Shown piece by piece: positions 8,041 to 16,881 of a stretch of DNA of 64,000 bases; within the stretch, counting starts at the first letter, position 1; each line of letters begins with the position of its first letter. Source of the DNA: Saprospiraceae bacterium (GTDB lineage: Bacteria; Bacteroidota; Bacteroidia; Chitinophagales; Saprospiraceae); assembly GCA_029212405.1 (NCBI GenBank), contig JARGNR010000032.1:1-64000 (forward strand), read 5' to 3'. The translations under genes were made by a program, and so were the position numbers. Under the pieces are notes generated by a model. That model did not search any database. It was not told the DNA's origin and worked only from the letters and a program-made list of their open reading frames with translations.

Positions 8041-8624
8041 TATCTCTCCCAGTTTCCTGATATATTAGGTTTAAGCATATCTCCAAACTTAATCGTTTTA
8101 TTTGGATCATACCTAGAATCGTATTTTCCATATCTTGGATCAGCATATTTACCCATGAAATTTTTCCACTTTGTCCCTACTTCTACTACACTTACGGTTG
8201 TTTTCTGATATTCAATTGTATCTGCTTCAATATCAAATGTCATACCACCACTGAATGGAATGATTGGCAAAGAATCTAAATTGATACCTAACGCTCGTAT
8301 GGTATCTATTGCAGGAGTATATGTGACAAAACGCTGAAATTTATCTGCATTTGTAGGATCATCTGGATCACCAATAATTTTTTCAAAAGGGATGCTATCC
8401 ATGGTTAGGGTATCTTTCAACTGTTGGAAAGACGATGCAAATTCTCCTTTAATTGATCTGTAGATCTCTTGAGCCTTCCGAATCGTTTCTAGTTTATTAA
8501 CTACTTTATCTTTTCTATACTGTTTTGCTTCTCCAAAAGCAATAGGTTCTTTAATAGAACTATAAAGCATGTAGGACAAAAGAACAATTAAAACCAGAAG
8601 GATAATGTTTATTACATATCTCAT
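8040..8624 (-). CDS. conserved membrane-anchored hypothetical protein
   Basis: A 194-residue protein with one N-terminal membrane segment (about residues 4-22, ILLVLIVLLSYML) and a soluble, presumably periplasmic, remainder rich in charged residues. A lysine/arginine-rich stretch (about 34-58, ending RKAQEIYRS) resembles the helical stalk of pseudopilin-like proteins, and the region after it reads as short strands. I do not recognise a named family. It is the first gene of the operon with DUF3822 and rsmD (1-bp overlap), so a link to the DUF3822 protein is more plausible than one to rRNA methylation. Confidence 0.7.
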   Translation of the reverse strand: MRYVINIILLVLIVLLSYMLYSSIKEPIAFGEAKQYRKDKVVNKLETIRKAQEIYRSIKGEFASSFQQLKDTLTMDSIPFEKIIGDPDDPTNADKFQRFVTYTPAIDTIRALGINLDSLPIIPFSGGMTFDIEADTIEYQKTTVSVVEVGTKWKNFMGKYADPRYGKYDSRYDPNKTIKFGDMLKPNISGNWER

Positions 8625-8856
8625 TTTCTACTATTTGTATTTTACTTTAAATAAGTCAGTTTCACGAAAATATTACTTTCAATAATTTCATATCAACTTC
8701 AAAGAAAATAAAAAGATAATTGAAATAAAAATAATACATCAATTATTGTTCATTCATCTTAAAACTTGCCTTTGAAGTACGAAATATTGCACCGAATTCC
8801 TACGAAATTATACAATTCATCTCTATCAAGATGCTGTTATATTATTTTTTGGTGTG

Positions 8857-8864
8857 TAACTTTG
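8857..8864 (+). promoter_or_regulatory. -7 box of the tsaD promoter
   Basis: TAACTTTG matches the Bacteroidota -7 consensus TAnnTTTG exactly. A CTG at 8834-8836, 20 bases upstream, is one base off the TTG -33 element. The predicted leader before the tsaD ATG at 8881 is about 10 nt. Confidence 0.6.
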
Positions 8865-8880
8865 TGATAAAAATAAATAA

Positions 8881-9882
8881 ATGTCAATAATATTAGCAAT
8901 AGAATCTTCATGTGACGATACGTCGGCAGCAGTAATAATTGATGGCATAGTTAAAAGTAACGTTACAGCTACTCAAAAAATACATGAAAAATATGGTGGA
9001 GTCGTACCTGAAGTAGCTTCAAGAAAACACCAAAGTAATATAATTCCGGTGGTAGATGAAGCGCTAAAAAATGCAAATATTGATGTAAACAATCTTTCTG
9101 CCATTGCGGTAACAAAAGGACCAGGTTTACTTGGAAGTCTTATTGTTGGAGTTTCTTTTGCAAAAGGATTAGCACTTTCCTTAGGTATCCCTATTATTGA
9201 AGTCAATCATATGATGGCTCATGTATTAGCGCATTACGCAGATGATCCCAAACCCAATTTTCCATTTTTGTGTCTTACAGTAAGTGGAGGCCATACCCAG
9301 ATTGTAAGGGTTAATTCTCCTTTTGAAATGATAGTGATTGGATCGACGATAGATGATGCGGCTGGAGAGGCCTTCGACAAAACTGGTAAAATAATGGGGT
9401 TAAAATATCCTGCGGGTCCTATAATAGATAAATTAGCACAGACAGGAAATCCAGTCTACTCTTTTACAGAACCCAATATCGAAGGATTAAACTTTAGTTT
9501 TAGTGGACTGAAAACATCCATTTTGTACTTTTTGAAAGCTCAATTAAAGGAAAATCCAAACTTTATTGATGAAAACCTTGCAGATATTTGTGCTTCTGTA
9601 CAAGATAGGATCGTTAGCATTTTACTAAATAAGATAAAAAATGCTGCAGAACAAACCGGCATTCATGAAATTGCAATTGCAGGCGGCGTTTCAGCGAATA
9701 GTGGCTTGAGAAAAGCTATAAAACAAGCGGGCGCTGAACTTAATTGGAATACTTATATTCCAGAATTTCAATATTGCACAGATAATGCTGGAATGATCGG
9801 AATTGCTGCCTATTTTAAATATATGAAGAATGATTTTGCAGACTTAACACTGGTTCCATCAGCAAGAATGATAATGCATTAA
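8881..9882 (+). CDS. tsaD: tRNA N6-adenosine threonylcarbamoyltransferase
   Basis: A 333-residue TsaD/Kae1/Gcp protein. It transfers the threonylcarbamoyl group to A37 of tRNAs that read ANN codons, working with TsaB, TsaE and TsaC. The start MSIILAIESSCDDTS is the family signature, the metal-binding HMMAH pair lies near residue 110, and further signatures are TVSGGHTQIV and the C-terminal CTDNAGMIG. Length is normal. It has its own promoter box immediately upstream and stands alone; its stop codon overlaps the T-run side of a terminator serving the convergent gene. Confidence 0.96.
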   Translation: MSIILAIESSCDDTSAAVIIDGIVKSNVTATQKIHEKYGGVVPEVASRKHQSNIIPVVDEALKNANIDVNNLSAIAVTKGPGLLGSLIVGVSFAKGLALSLGIPIIEVNHMMAHVLAHYADDPKPNFPFLCLTVSGGHTQIVRVNSPFEMIVIGSTIDDAAGEAFDKTGKIMGLKYPAGPIIDKLAQTGNPVYSFTEPNIEGLNFSFSGLKTSILYFLKAQLKENPNFIDENLADICASVQDRIVSILLNKIKNAAEQTGIHEIAIAGGVSANSGLRKAIKQAGAELNWNTYIPEFQYCTDNAGMIGIAAYFKYMKNDFADLTLVPSARMIMH

Positions 9883-9914
9883 AAAAGCCACTTTAAGTCG
9901 TAACTCAAAGTGGC
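9881..9914 (-). terminator. rho-independent terminator of the 9945-10580 gene
   Basis: The arms 9887-9898 and 9903-9914 pair over 12 positions with one A-C mismatch around a 4-base loop (CGTA). Read on the minus strand the hairpin is followed by six T residues, so it terminates the minus-strand outer-membrane gene. It overlaps the tsaD stop codon. Confidence 0.75.
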
Positions 9915-9944
9915 CATATAATTCTGTAAATAGGAGATTCTCTT

Positions 9945-10580
9945 TTATATACTTATGCCTAGCGTCAGATTTACAATATGCGGTTTATTATCAAAACCTG
10001 AATTTCTGGTTCCATAATTAATATGTTCACCAAGTGTTCTAAAGTTGTTTTCATATCGTACATCAAGGAAAAAGCGTCCTGCATCTAATCCAACGGCCGT
10101 AGTCAAGCCATAGGTTAAGCTCCTATGGTTTTCGTTGTATCCACTAATAAAATCTAGTCCAGTTTCGTTTCCAACCAAAATATGAGCAACAGGACCAACC
10201 CCAAATCTGAAGTTGTTATGTGTTAATCCAGCCATCAATTGGAAATCTATGAATTGAAATTCCTCAAAAACGGTTCGTGGACCTTGTCCAAATTGTACAA
10301 ATGACCGTACTCTATATTCTTGCTTGAAATTCGTGTATGACAATTCTGCTCTTCCATATAAGTAGCCAAATTTTTCTTGTCCAAATACACCGATTGATTT
10401 GACAATATTGGTTCCTTGATATCTGATTTCATGATTTATATAGTCAAATGCTTCTCCTGCAAATGTAGTCTCATTTTGAGCTAAGCTAACCCCAATCGAG
10501 GTTTTAACTCCAAATACCTGGGCATTTATTCCTGCCCCAAGGCATATCGTAAATACAAATACTAAAATTGAGTTTTTCAT
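9945..10580 (-). CDS. predicted outer-membrane beta-barrel protein
   Basis: A 211-residue protein with a clear Sec signal peptide (MKNSILVFVFTICLGAGINAQ). The mature part alternates short aromatic-rich strands and turns, for example the segment LMAGLTHNNFRFGVGPVAH and the C-terminal VNLTLGISI, which ends in a hydrophobic residue. This matches the porin-like or OmpX-like barrels abundant in Bacteroidota. No specific function can be assigned. It converges on tsaD and has a strong terminator. The 442-bp region upstream carries repeats that may control it. Confidence 0.7.
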   Translation of the reverse strand: MKNSILVFVFTICLGAGINAQVFGVKTSIGVSLAQNETTFAGEAFDYINHEIRYQGTNIVKSIGVFGQEKFGYLYGRAELSYTNFKQEYRVRSFVQFGQGPRTVFEEFQFIDFQLMAGLTHNNFRFGVGPVAHILVGNETGLDFISGYNENHRSLTYGLTTAVGLDAGRFFLDVRYENNFRTLGEHINYGTRNSGFDNKPHIVNLTLGISI

Positions 10581-11022
10581 TAAATATGTTCTTTAAAACT
10601 TTTAGGTTAAATATTGAGTAATGTAAAGTTCCCTAATATTTTAATATTTTTCTTATTAACTAATATAGAATGACAATTAAACTACAAATAATTCATAACT
10701 AAACTTTCAAAATGACAAATTTAGTATAGGTTTTTAAATAATTGTTTGATTTATACAATATTTTATTTTGAGGTAGCTAATTTTTTCTACATTTTAACAA
10801 CCATCAAATAAAAACAATTATATAACTTCTTATACTAAATGAAATTATGAATTGATTTAGTATATATATAAGACAATTTAAATATATATTCTGTTGCTAA
10901 ATCAATAAGAAAGTTAGTCTTTTTTTTTATTTTAATCCCAAATCATGATTAACTTATCGAAAAAGCAAGTGATTTGAAACATTTTCGTACTAATTTTAAG
11001 TTATTAAAGAAAAACATAAGTA
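10581..11022. other. divergent intergenic region with repeated 10-mers
   Basis: A 442-bp AT-rich region between two divergent genes. It contains ATTTAGTATA at 10719-10728 and again at 10855-10864, and its reverse complement TATACTAAAT at 10831-10840. A minus-strand -7 box (CAAATTTA on the plus strand, 10716-10723) overlaps the first copy. No RNA gene or short coding frame is convincing. Confidence 0.5.
10831..10864. repeat. 10-bp perfect inverted repeat, possible operator
   Basis: TATACTAAAT (10831-10840) and ATTTAGTATA (10855-10864) form a perfect 10-bp dyad with a 14-bp spacer. A third copy of the right arm lies at 10719-10728. The arrangement suits a dimeric regulator, but the high AT content weakens the argument. 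Confidence 0.45.
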
Positions 11023-11619
11023 ATGACGGAGAAAAAGACCACCAATAAGAGTGCAATATCAGATAGTATTATACAGAACCATATGATATGGTCAATGGGA
11101 GCTGGATTTATTCCTGTACCTATTGCAGACCTACTTGCTGTATCAGCCATTCAACTTGACATGATCAGACAAATGTGTAAAGTATATGATATTGATTTTA
11201 AAGAGACGGAGGGAAAAGCAATTATCACTGCATTGACTGGATCCAGCCTTGCAAGACTAGGCGCAAGAGCTGTAAAATTTATACCAGGAGTCGGTTCTAT
11301 ATTAGGAGGAGTCACACTAGCAGTGTTGTCTGGAGGTTCTACATATGCGTTAGGAGAAGTTTTTAAGAAGCATTTTGAAACGGGAGGGACTTTTCTGGAT
11401 TTTGATCCTGGTAGATTGAAAAAGTATTATGACGAGAAATTTGAGAAAGGTAAAGACTTTGCTGCTAAAATTCAGAAGGATAAAAAGAAAGCAGAAGAAC
11501 AAAAAGAAATGAATGATAGCGTAACTCAACTTGCTAATCTTGCAAAAATGAAAGAAGATGGAGTATTAACAGACGAAGAATTTGAAGTAATGAAACGAAA
11601 GATTATCAATAATTCTTGA
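11023..11619 (+). CDS. DUF697-like membrane protein with C-terminal SHOCT-like domain
   Basis: A 198-residue protein. Residues about 20-125 contain glycine-rich hydrophobic helices (GAGFIPVPIADLLAV and FIPGVGSILGG) of the type found in DUF697/EcsC-like domains, which associate with membranes. The last 40 residues, LANLAKMKEDGVLTDEEFEVMKRKI, match the SHOCT motif, a short oligomerisation domain often at protein ends. A charged linker (about 140-170) joins them. The function is unknown; a membrane-associated scaffold or stress-response role is a guess. It is a single gene with a bidirectional terminator behind it. Confidence 0.65.
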   Translation: MTEKKTTNKSAISDSIIQNHMIWSMGAGFIPVPIADLLAVSAIQLDMIRQMCKVYDIDFKETEGKAIITALTGSSLARLGARAVKFIPGVGSILGGVTLAVLSGGSTYALGEVFKKHFETGGTFLDFDPGRLKKYYDEKFEKGKDFAAKIQKDKKKAEEQKEMNDSVTQLANLAKMKEDGVLTDEEFEVMKRKIINNS

Positions 11620-11660
11620 TGTATATAATTGCAGCACTAAATGTTGTTGCCCATCTTATA

Positions 11661-11700
11661 AAAAAAAGAGGCTGTCTCACTACGAGATAGCCTCTTTTTT
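11661..11700. terminator. strong bidirectional terminator
   Basis: The arms 11668-11678 and 11684-11694 form an 11-bp stem with one G-T wobble and a 5-base loop. Seven A residues precede the stem and six T residues follow it, so it can terminate both the plus-strand gene ending at 11619 and the minus-strand gene ending at 11719. Confidence 0.88.
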
Positions 11701-11718
11701 ATTTGCAATATATTTATG

Positions 11719-12453
11719 TTACGTCTTAAAGAATTTTGCTCTTGCTCCACATTGCGCAATTCCATAATATCCTAATCCCCAATTAAGCTCGAAAACAAGC
11801 CCTGCAAATATTGGTGAAGATTTTTGATATCCTTTAGATCCAGTATAAATTGATGCATCAAATGGAAACGGCTCTAAGGTGCCTTCATCCTCTCCATTTA
11901 GATCAGTAAAACCATATTCAAACCTTAATCCGATTTGTCCACTAAATGATCCATCCGTTCCAACAACATTTACACCAAATCCAAGCACACCTGATATTTG
12001 ACGAGAATTGAAGTTTTCAAAAGAAGAAACTGTACCATCTGCTCCAGTCCGATCTATACTTCTTAAAAATCCAATTTTGGGTCCGATCTCAAAGAAACCT
12101 AGATTTTTGGCATTTCTAAATAATAAATAAAGATCTAAGGAAGACCAATCAATTTTAGGTATTGTAGTACTGTTTAAATATTCGAACGTTTGACCACTTT
12201 TTGTGTACATCAGTTCTATAGCCAATCCATTATACCCTTTATTGATTCCAAATTTCCCACCGAATCCAACGGCAGTTCCAAAATTTAGTTCATAGTTTAA
12301 ATTAGGATTATCAATAGCGGCATTATTAATGATATTCGAACTACCATACATCACTTTAATAGCTGCATCAAACCATGCTATTTCCTTCTGCGAATAACTA
12401 ATGGTGCTAAAAGTGATAAAACAAAGAATTAATAATTTTCTCATTTTGTTCAT
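11719..12453 (-). CDS. predicted secreted outer-membrane beta-barrel protein
   Basis: A 244-residue protein with a signal peptide ending at SYSQ (about residue 21). The mature part consists of alternating strands with glycine and aromatic residues, such as GTAVGFGGKFGINKGYNG, DLYLLFRN and IGLRFEYGFTDL, consistent with the PorT/OMP_b-brl barrels of Bacteroidota. The final GIAQCGARAKFFKT tail follows a long strand region. I cannot assign a function. The gene is independent of its neighbours: the terminator on its 3' side is shared with the convergent gene, and DUF423 is 77 bp upstream on the same strand. Confidence 0.65.
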   Translation of the reverse strand: MNKMRKLLILCFITFSTISYSQKEIAWFDAAIKVMYGSSNIINNAAIDNPNLNYELNFGTAVGFGGKFGINKGYNGLAIELMYTKSGQTFEYLNSTTIPKIDWSSLDLYLLFRNAKNLGFFEIGPKIGFLRSIDRTGADGTVSSFENFNSRQISGVLGFGVNVVGTDGSFSGQIGLRFEYGFTDLNGEDEGTLEPFPFDASIYTGSKGYQKSSPIFAGLVFELNWGLGYYGIAQCGARAKFFKT

Positions 12454-12530
12454 TTAAATTTTGATGTTAATCGATAATGCAAGATAATATATTTGATTTT
12501 ATTACCATATGAATTAGACAATGATTTATT

Positions 12531-12938
12531 TTATTTCGCTGCCTCTTCGTTCGGATATTTTAAGCCGGCGATAGCAATGCTGATCCAACCGAGAATAAAA
12601 AATACTCCACCAATCGGGGTGATAGGGCCTAACCATTTATAGGTTGAAAGCCCAATTAGCTCTCTGGTAGCAAGCAAATATAATGAACCAGAAAAGAATA
12701 ATATACCCACAATGAAAGCAATACTTGCCATTGAAAACCATTTTGAATGATTTTTTTTGAAAAATATTGTCATGAAAAGTGCTAATACATGATTGAAATG
12801 ATACGTAATCCCCGTATTGTACGTTACTAACTTATCTGGAGGAAGTACTTCTTTTAAACTATGTGCACCAAAAGCCCCTAAAATTACAGCAAGCGCTCCT
12901 AAAATACCAGTAACTATTAACAGTTGCTTTTCTTTCAT
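12531..12938 (-). CDS. DUF423 family small membrane protein
   Basis: A 135-residue protein with four predicted membrane segments and the DUF423 (YgdD) signatures: N-terminal GALAVILGAFGAHSLK, central TGITYHFNHVLALF, and C-terminal PITPIGGVFFILGWISIA. The family is widespread and its function is unknown. Length is normal. It is divergent from the alpha/beta hydrolase with about 126 bp between their starts. Confidence 0.85.
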   Translation of the reverse strand: MKEKQLLIVTGILGALAVILGAFGAHSLKEVLPPDKLVTYNTGITYHFNHVLALFMTIFFKKNHSKWFSMASIAFIVGILFFSGSLYLLATRELIGLSTYKWLGPITPIGGVFFILGWISIAIAGLKYPNEEAAK

Positions 12939-13025
12939 TATTCAATCTTTTTTGATTCTGAACTGCAAAACAAAGAAAGAAATCACAATTGATCTAAAAA
13001 ACATGACAAAGAATAAAAACAGGTG

Positions 13026-13033
13026 TACCTTTG
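13026..13033 (+). promoter_or_regulatory. -7 box for the alpha/beta hydrolase gene
   Basis: TACCTTTG matches TAnnTTTG exactly and lies 31 bp before the GTG at 13065. It helps decide that start, because the nearer ATG at 13050 runs into a stop after three codons. No clear TTG -33 element is seen at the usual distance. Confidence 0.5.
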
Positions 13034-13064
13034 ATCTAATTTAAAAATTATGTGTTACTAGAAC

Positions 13065-13853
13065 GTGCTACATTATAAAACATACACACATGACACTTCA
13101 GAGGAATGGGTTACATTCATCCACGGAGCTGGTGGTAGTTCTTCCATTTGGTTTAAGCAACTGAAAGAATTCAAGAAGACTTTCAATGTTTTGCTCATAG
13201 ATCTTAGAGGACATGGCAATAGCAAATCTTTGGGACTCAGTACAATTTCAAAATATACATTCAGAACCATAACAAAGGATGTAGTTGAGGTAATTGACCA
13301 TTTGAAAATTAAGAGTTCTCATTTCGTAGGCATAAGTTTGGGAACAATTATAATTCGTGAATTAGCTGAAATTGTCCCTACCAAAGTTTCGTCTATGATT
13401 ATGGGAGGTGCTATTTTAAAAATGAATTTTCGTTCTCAGATTTTAATGCGAATGGGCTTTTTTCTAAGATCAATAGTTCCTTATATTTTATTATACAAGC
13501 TTTTTGCATTTATAATAATGCCTCGAAAAAAGCATAAAGAATCAAGAAACCTTTTTGTTAGAGAAGCAAAAAAATTGTATCAAAAAGAGTTTATTCGATG
13601 GTTTGGGCTTACAACTACAGTAAATCCAATATTGCGTCTTTTCAGATCGAAAGACCCAGGAATACCAACTCTCTATGTAATGGGAGATGAAGATTATATG
13701 TTTTTGCCTCCTGTGAAAATGACAGTATCAAAGCATACCTCAGCAGAGTTAGAAGTTATTCCCGAATGTGGTCATGTTGTAAATGTTGAAAAACCCACAG
13801 TTTTCAATTCTGTTGTAATCAATTGGATAAGGGATAAGTCCAATTACAAATAA
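13065..13853 (+). CDS. alpha/beta hydrolase
   Basis: A 262-residue alpha/beta-hydrolase fold enzyme. The oxyanion-hole motif [10 protein letters not shown] is near residue 20, the nucleophile elbow GISLG (Ser) near residue 90, the acid in GDEDYM near residue 210 and the catalytic His in ECGHVVN near residue 233, so a full triad is visible. The substrate is unknown; esterase, lipase or C-C hydrolase functions are possible. The start is a GTG with a promoter box upstream. The 3' end overlaps the convergent pyrF by 10 bp. Confidence 0.85.
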   Translation: MLHYKTYTHDTSEEWVTFIHGAGGSSSIWFKQLKEFKKTFNVLLIDLRGHGNSKSLGLSTISKYTFRTITKDVVEVIDHLKIKSSHFVGISLGTIIIRELAEIVPTKVSSMIMGGAILKMNFRSQILMRMGFFLRSIVPYILLYKLFAFIIMPRKKHKESRNLFVREAKKLYQKEFIRWFGLTTTVNPILRLFRSKDPGIPTLYVMGDEDYMFLPPVKMTVSKHTSAELEVIPECGHVVNVEKPTVFNSVVINWIRDKSNYK

Positions 13854-14644
13854 GTCGCTAATTGCTCTTGTAATTTTAATGCAGAAGCTCTAACATCTTC
13901 TGCAAAATTCTCTCCATTTCCAGCGTATATGATTCCTCTAGAAGAATTTATAAGCAGGCCGCATTCTGTATTCGCACCATTAGACACTACCCCATCCAAA
14001 TCTCCTCCTTGAGCACCTATTCCAGGAACAAGAAAAAAGTATTCTTTAGCTAGTTCTCGAATCTCTTTGAACGATTCTGGATGTGTTGCACCAATCACAT
14101 ACATTAGATTTCCAGGATTTCCCCAAGATTGAGATTTCCGAATAACTGATTCATACAAAGGAACTCCATCTGATTTCAGTTGTTGAAAGTCTTGACTGCC
14201 CTTGTTTGAGGTCAGCCCTAATAGGATGACCCATTTATCTTCAAATTCTAGAAAAGGTTCTACGGAATCTATACCCATGTATGGAGCGACCGTGACGGAA
14301 TCAAAATTAAAATATTCAAAAAATGTTTTTGCGTACATTCTTGAAGTATTCCCAATATCTCCTCGTTTCGCATCTGCAATTGTAAAGATATTCTCAGGAA
14401 TATAAGCCATTGTTTTTTCCAAGGACTCCCACCCTTTCGGTCCTAATGATTCATAGAAAGCAATGTTGGGTTTATAGGCAACACACAAATCTTTTGTAGC
14501 ATCTATAACTCTTTTATTAAACTCATAGATGGGATCTTCATAATTATGTAGAAAGGAAGGAATCTTATCTAAATCAGTATCTAGTCCAACACATAAAAAT
14601 GATTTTTTACGGTTGATTTCTGAAACTAACAAGGAACGTTGCAT
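13844..14644 (-). CDS. pyrF: orotidine 5'-phosphate decarboxylase
   Basis: A 266-residue type 2 OMP decarboxylase, which turns orotidine monophosphate into UMP in the last step of de novo pyrimidine synthesis. The active-site motif [10 protein letters not shown] lies near residue 89, the N-terminal substrate-binding LCVGLDTD near residue 17, and the phosphate-binding [10 protein letters not shown] near residue 208. Length fits the longer PyrF subgroup. It is separated by about 58 bp from the nifU-like gene upstream on the same strand; pyrB and pyrR are elsewhere in the window. Confidence 0.94.
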   Translation of the reverse strand: MQRSLLVSEINRKKSFLCVGLDTDLDKIPSFLHNYEDPIYEFNKRVIDATKDLCVAYKPNIAFYESLGPKGWESLEKTMAYIPENIFTIADAKRGDIGNTSRMYAKTFFEYFNFDSVTVAPYMGIDSVEPFLEFEDKWVILLGLTSNKGSQDFQQLKSDGVPLYESVIRKSQSWGNPGNLMYVIGATHPESFKEIRELAKEYFFLVPGIGAQGGDLDGVVSNGANTECGLLINSSRGIIYAGNGENFAEDVRASALKLQEQLATYL

Positions 14645-14702
14645 AGATATAAACTATAAGTGTTTTTAGAAAGGATTTTAATCAATTCGAGTAGAGCCAT
14701 AA

Positions 14703-14960
14703 TTAACTAATACCATTGACAGCTTCAATAGATTGGATTTCAGGTATTTTTGCTTTTAAAGTTTGTTCAACTCCTGCTTTCATAGTCATGGCAGACATGG
14801 AGCAAAATTCACAATTACCCAACCATTTTATCTTGACAGTCATATCTTCTGTAACTTCAACAACTTCAATATTACCACCATCAACTTTTAGATGAGGTCT
14901 TATTTCTTCTAAAGCGGCATCAATCTTTTCAATCCAATTTTTATGATCTGCTTTTAACAT
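14703..14960 (-). CDS. NifU C-terminal-domain Fe-S scaffold protein
   Basis: An 85-residue protein consisting of a NifU-like C-terminal (Nfu) domain. The Fe-S ligands appear as CEFCSM (CxxC) around residue 51. Such single-domain proteins assemble or carry 4Fe-4S clusters to target apoproteins. The gene follows mrp, another Fe-S assembly factor, by 87 bp on the same strand. A -7 box ends only 6 bp upstream of the ATG, which hints at an almost leaderless transcript of its own. Confidence 0.9.
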   Translation of the reverse strand: MLKADHKNWIEKIDAALEEIRPHLKVDGGNIEVVEVTEDMTVKIKWLGNCEFCSMSAMTMKAGVEQTLKAKIPEIQSIEAVNGIS

Positions 14961-14965
14961 ATAGG

Positions 14966-14973
14966 CAAAATTA
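14966..14973 (-). promoter_or_regulatory. -7 box upstream of the nifU-like gene
   Basis: On the minus strand this reads TAATTTTG, a perfect TAnnTTTG. It lies so close to the ATG at 14960 that the transcript would have almost no leader. No -33 partner is seen at 19-21 bp. Confidence 0.4.
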
Positions 14974-15047
14974 ATATATTTCTAAGGTATATACATATAA
15001 TACACCTAATTATTCTAACCATTTTTTAAATGGGAAGATTCCAAACA

Positions 15048-16142
15048 TCAACGTTTCATTTCTACAATGGTAGTCGGGCCTAACACTTCGTTTCTTAATT
15101 GCACCTGACGGATCATGTTGAGTGCCAATTTTTCAAACTCCTCTTTCAATAAATTATCAGATTGAGTAGAGACAGGAGCACCATTGTCTCCACCTTCTCT
15201 TATTCCTTGAACCAATGGAATTTGACCTAATAAAACAGATTTAGATAACTTTGCCAACTTCTTTCCCCCTCCTTCTCCAAATATTTTATACTTATGATCG
15301 GGAAGTTCTTCAGGTGTAAACCAAGACATATTTTCAACAACTCCAATAATTGGAACATTTACATTGTCTATCATGAACATGTTCATAGCTTTAACTGCAT
15401 CTACAACAGCTACTTCTTGGGGAGTAGTTACGATAACCGCACCTGTAACCGGCACAGTTTGCACTAAGGTAAGTTGAATATCTCCAGTCCCTGGAGGAAG
15501 ATCAATAATTAGATAATCTAATTCGGGCCATATGCATTCATTGATAAATTGTTTTATAATGCCTCCCAATCTTGGTCCCCTAAGCACGATTGCTTGTTCT
15601 GGTTCTACTATAAAGCCGACAGACATAACCTTTACTCCATAGGCCTCTAAAGGTACAATTTTATGTTTGCCATACAACATTTCAACTTTAGGTCTTTGCC
15701 CTTGCAAACCCATCATAGTTGGGATACTTGGCCCATATAAATCTGCATCTATCAACCCTACCTTTGCTCCTTTATTAGCAAGAGATATCGCCATATTTAC
15801 AGAAACAGTGGATTTTCCTACTCCTCCTTTTCCAGATGCCACTGCAATTACATTTTTAACTTGCGGCAGTACCTTATTCTTTGAAGACTCTGATCCAGAA
15901 TCACTTTTTAAATGGATGTGTACTTGTGCATCGGGATATAATTCTTGAACAGCCTGCATGCAAGCAAAATTTAAGGATTGTTTTACCTTAGAATCCTGGC
16001 CAGAAAGATTGATCGAAAAAGATACATTGTTTCCATCGACTTTGAAATCTTCCACCATCCGTACTGAAATGATGTCTTGCCCTGAATTGGGGTCTTTAAC
16101 TTTTCTTAAAGCGGCTACAATTGCGTTGTTATCTAAATTCAT
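15048..16142 (-). CDS. mrp: Mrp/ApbC-family Fe-S carrier ATPase
   Basis: A 364-residue Mrp/NBP35-type P-loop ATPase. An N-terminal MIP18/DUF59 domain (about 1-90) precedes the ATPase, with the deviant Walker A GKGGVGKS near residue 107 and the DLPPGTGD segment near 215. The family carries 4Fe-4S clusters to apoproteins. The C-terminal CxxC that ligates the bridging cluster in ApbC and NBP35 is absent: after ENMSWF the sequence reads TPEELPDHKYKIFG. I take the ATG at 16142 as start; an in-frame TTG at 16160 would add six unlikely residues. The nifU-like gene follows. Confidence 0.9.
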   Translation of the reverse strand: MNLDNNAIVAALRKVKDPNSGQDIISVRMVEDFKVDGNNVSFSINLSGQDSKVKQSLNFACMQAVQELYPDAQVHIHLKSDSGSESSKNKVLPQVKNVIAVASGKGGVGKSTVSVNMAISLANKGAKVGLIDADLYGPSIPTMMGLQGQRPKVEMLYGKHKIVPLEAYGVKVMSVGFIVEPEQAIVLRGPRLGGIIKQFINECIWPELDYLIIDLPPGTGDIQLTLVQTVPVTGAVIVTTPQEVAVVDAVKAMNMFMIDNVNVPIIGVVENMSWFTPEELPDHKYKIFGEGGGKKLAKLSKSVLLGQIPLVQGIREGGDNGAPVSTQSDNLLKEEFEKLALNMIRQVQLRNEVLGPTTIVEMKR

Positions 16143-16296
16143 ATGGATTGCGTTACACAAATATTAATGTATAGTATATAACAAACCATAAGAATACAGT
16201 AAGGTTTTGTGATCTCAAAGAATATAGCACAAAAAAAGAATATACTGTCAAAGTAACTTAACAGCATTTGATGATAAATTTTTAGAAAAATGAATA

Positions 16297-16758
16297 TTAG
16301 AGTTTAACAATGGCCTTGTCAAATGGATTTAAGGTAGTTCCTTGTACATCTGCTTCAACAACTAAGGTGAATTCGGATTTTACTTGTTTTATAAACTTAG
16401 CCAAACTTATTATGGGTTTACTGAAAAGTCCCTCTTTTTGCATTTTGTCCATTTCAGAGAGTGCTATTTCGTAGTTGAGGGAAAAAGGAATTTCAATTAT
16501 TTCTTCAGGTTTGATTTCGAATGAATCATTCATTTCTAATATGGCAACTGTATATTCATCGATTAATTTTGATTTACCTCTCCCCCTTGAATATTTCTCA
16601 ATTAACTTAACGTATATTTTCTGGACCTTCCCTGTTGTTTTAGTTGTAAATTTTAATTCTCCAGAAATCTTTTGGTTCTTTTTATCAATTGGAGTATTGA
16701 CTATAAGTTCTACCTTTACTCCTTCTATCCCTAGTACTTTTTTTATTTTTCCGAGCAT
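16297..16758 (-). CDS. Spo0M-like arrestin-fold protein
   Basis: A 153-residue protein resembling the SpoOM family, which has an arrestin-like beta-sandwich. The start (MLGKIKKVLGIEGVKVEL) and the segments GELKFTTKT and EIIEIPFSLNYEIAL fit this family. Spo0M was named in Bacillus sporulation control, but the family is common in non-sporulating bacteria and its role is unclear, possibly in cytoskeletal or membrane organisation. Flanking gaps are 154 bp (to mrp) and 123 bp (to the next gene), so co-transcription is uncertain. Confidence 0.65.
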   Translation of the reverse strand: MLGKIKKVLGIEGVKVELIVNTPIDKKNQKISGELKFTTKTTGKVQKIYVKLIEKYSRGRGKSKLIDEYTVAILEMNDSFEIKPEEIIEIPFSLNYEIALSEMDKMQKEGLFSKPIISLAKFIKQVKSEFTLVVEADVQGTTLNPFDKAIVKL

Positions 16759-16881
16759 ATACTGCTTGTTTTATTGTTTCATGTTAATCAATCCAACTGT
16801 TCGCTGACTAAGTTTAAAAGTGCAAAAACATCATTGAAAGTTCCAAAAAAATCTTCCAACAACCTCAAATCAACGATACAC

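Noticed and set aside
12817-13044. 75-residue plus-strand open frame over the DUF423 gene
   Set aside because: It lies antisense to a well supported DUF423 gene, has no family resemblance and reflects the codon pattern of the opposite strand.
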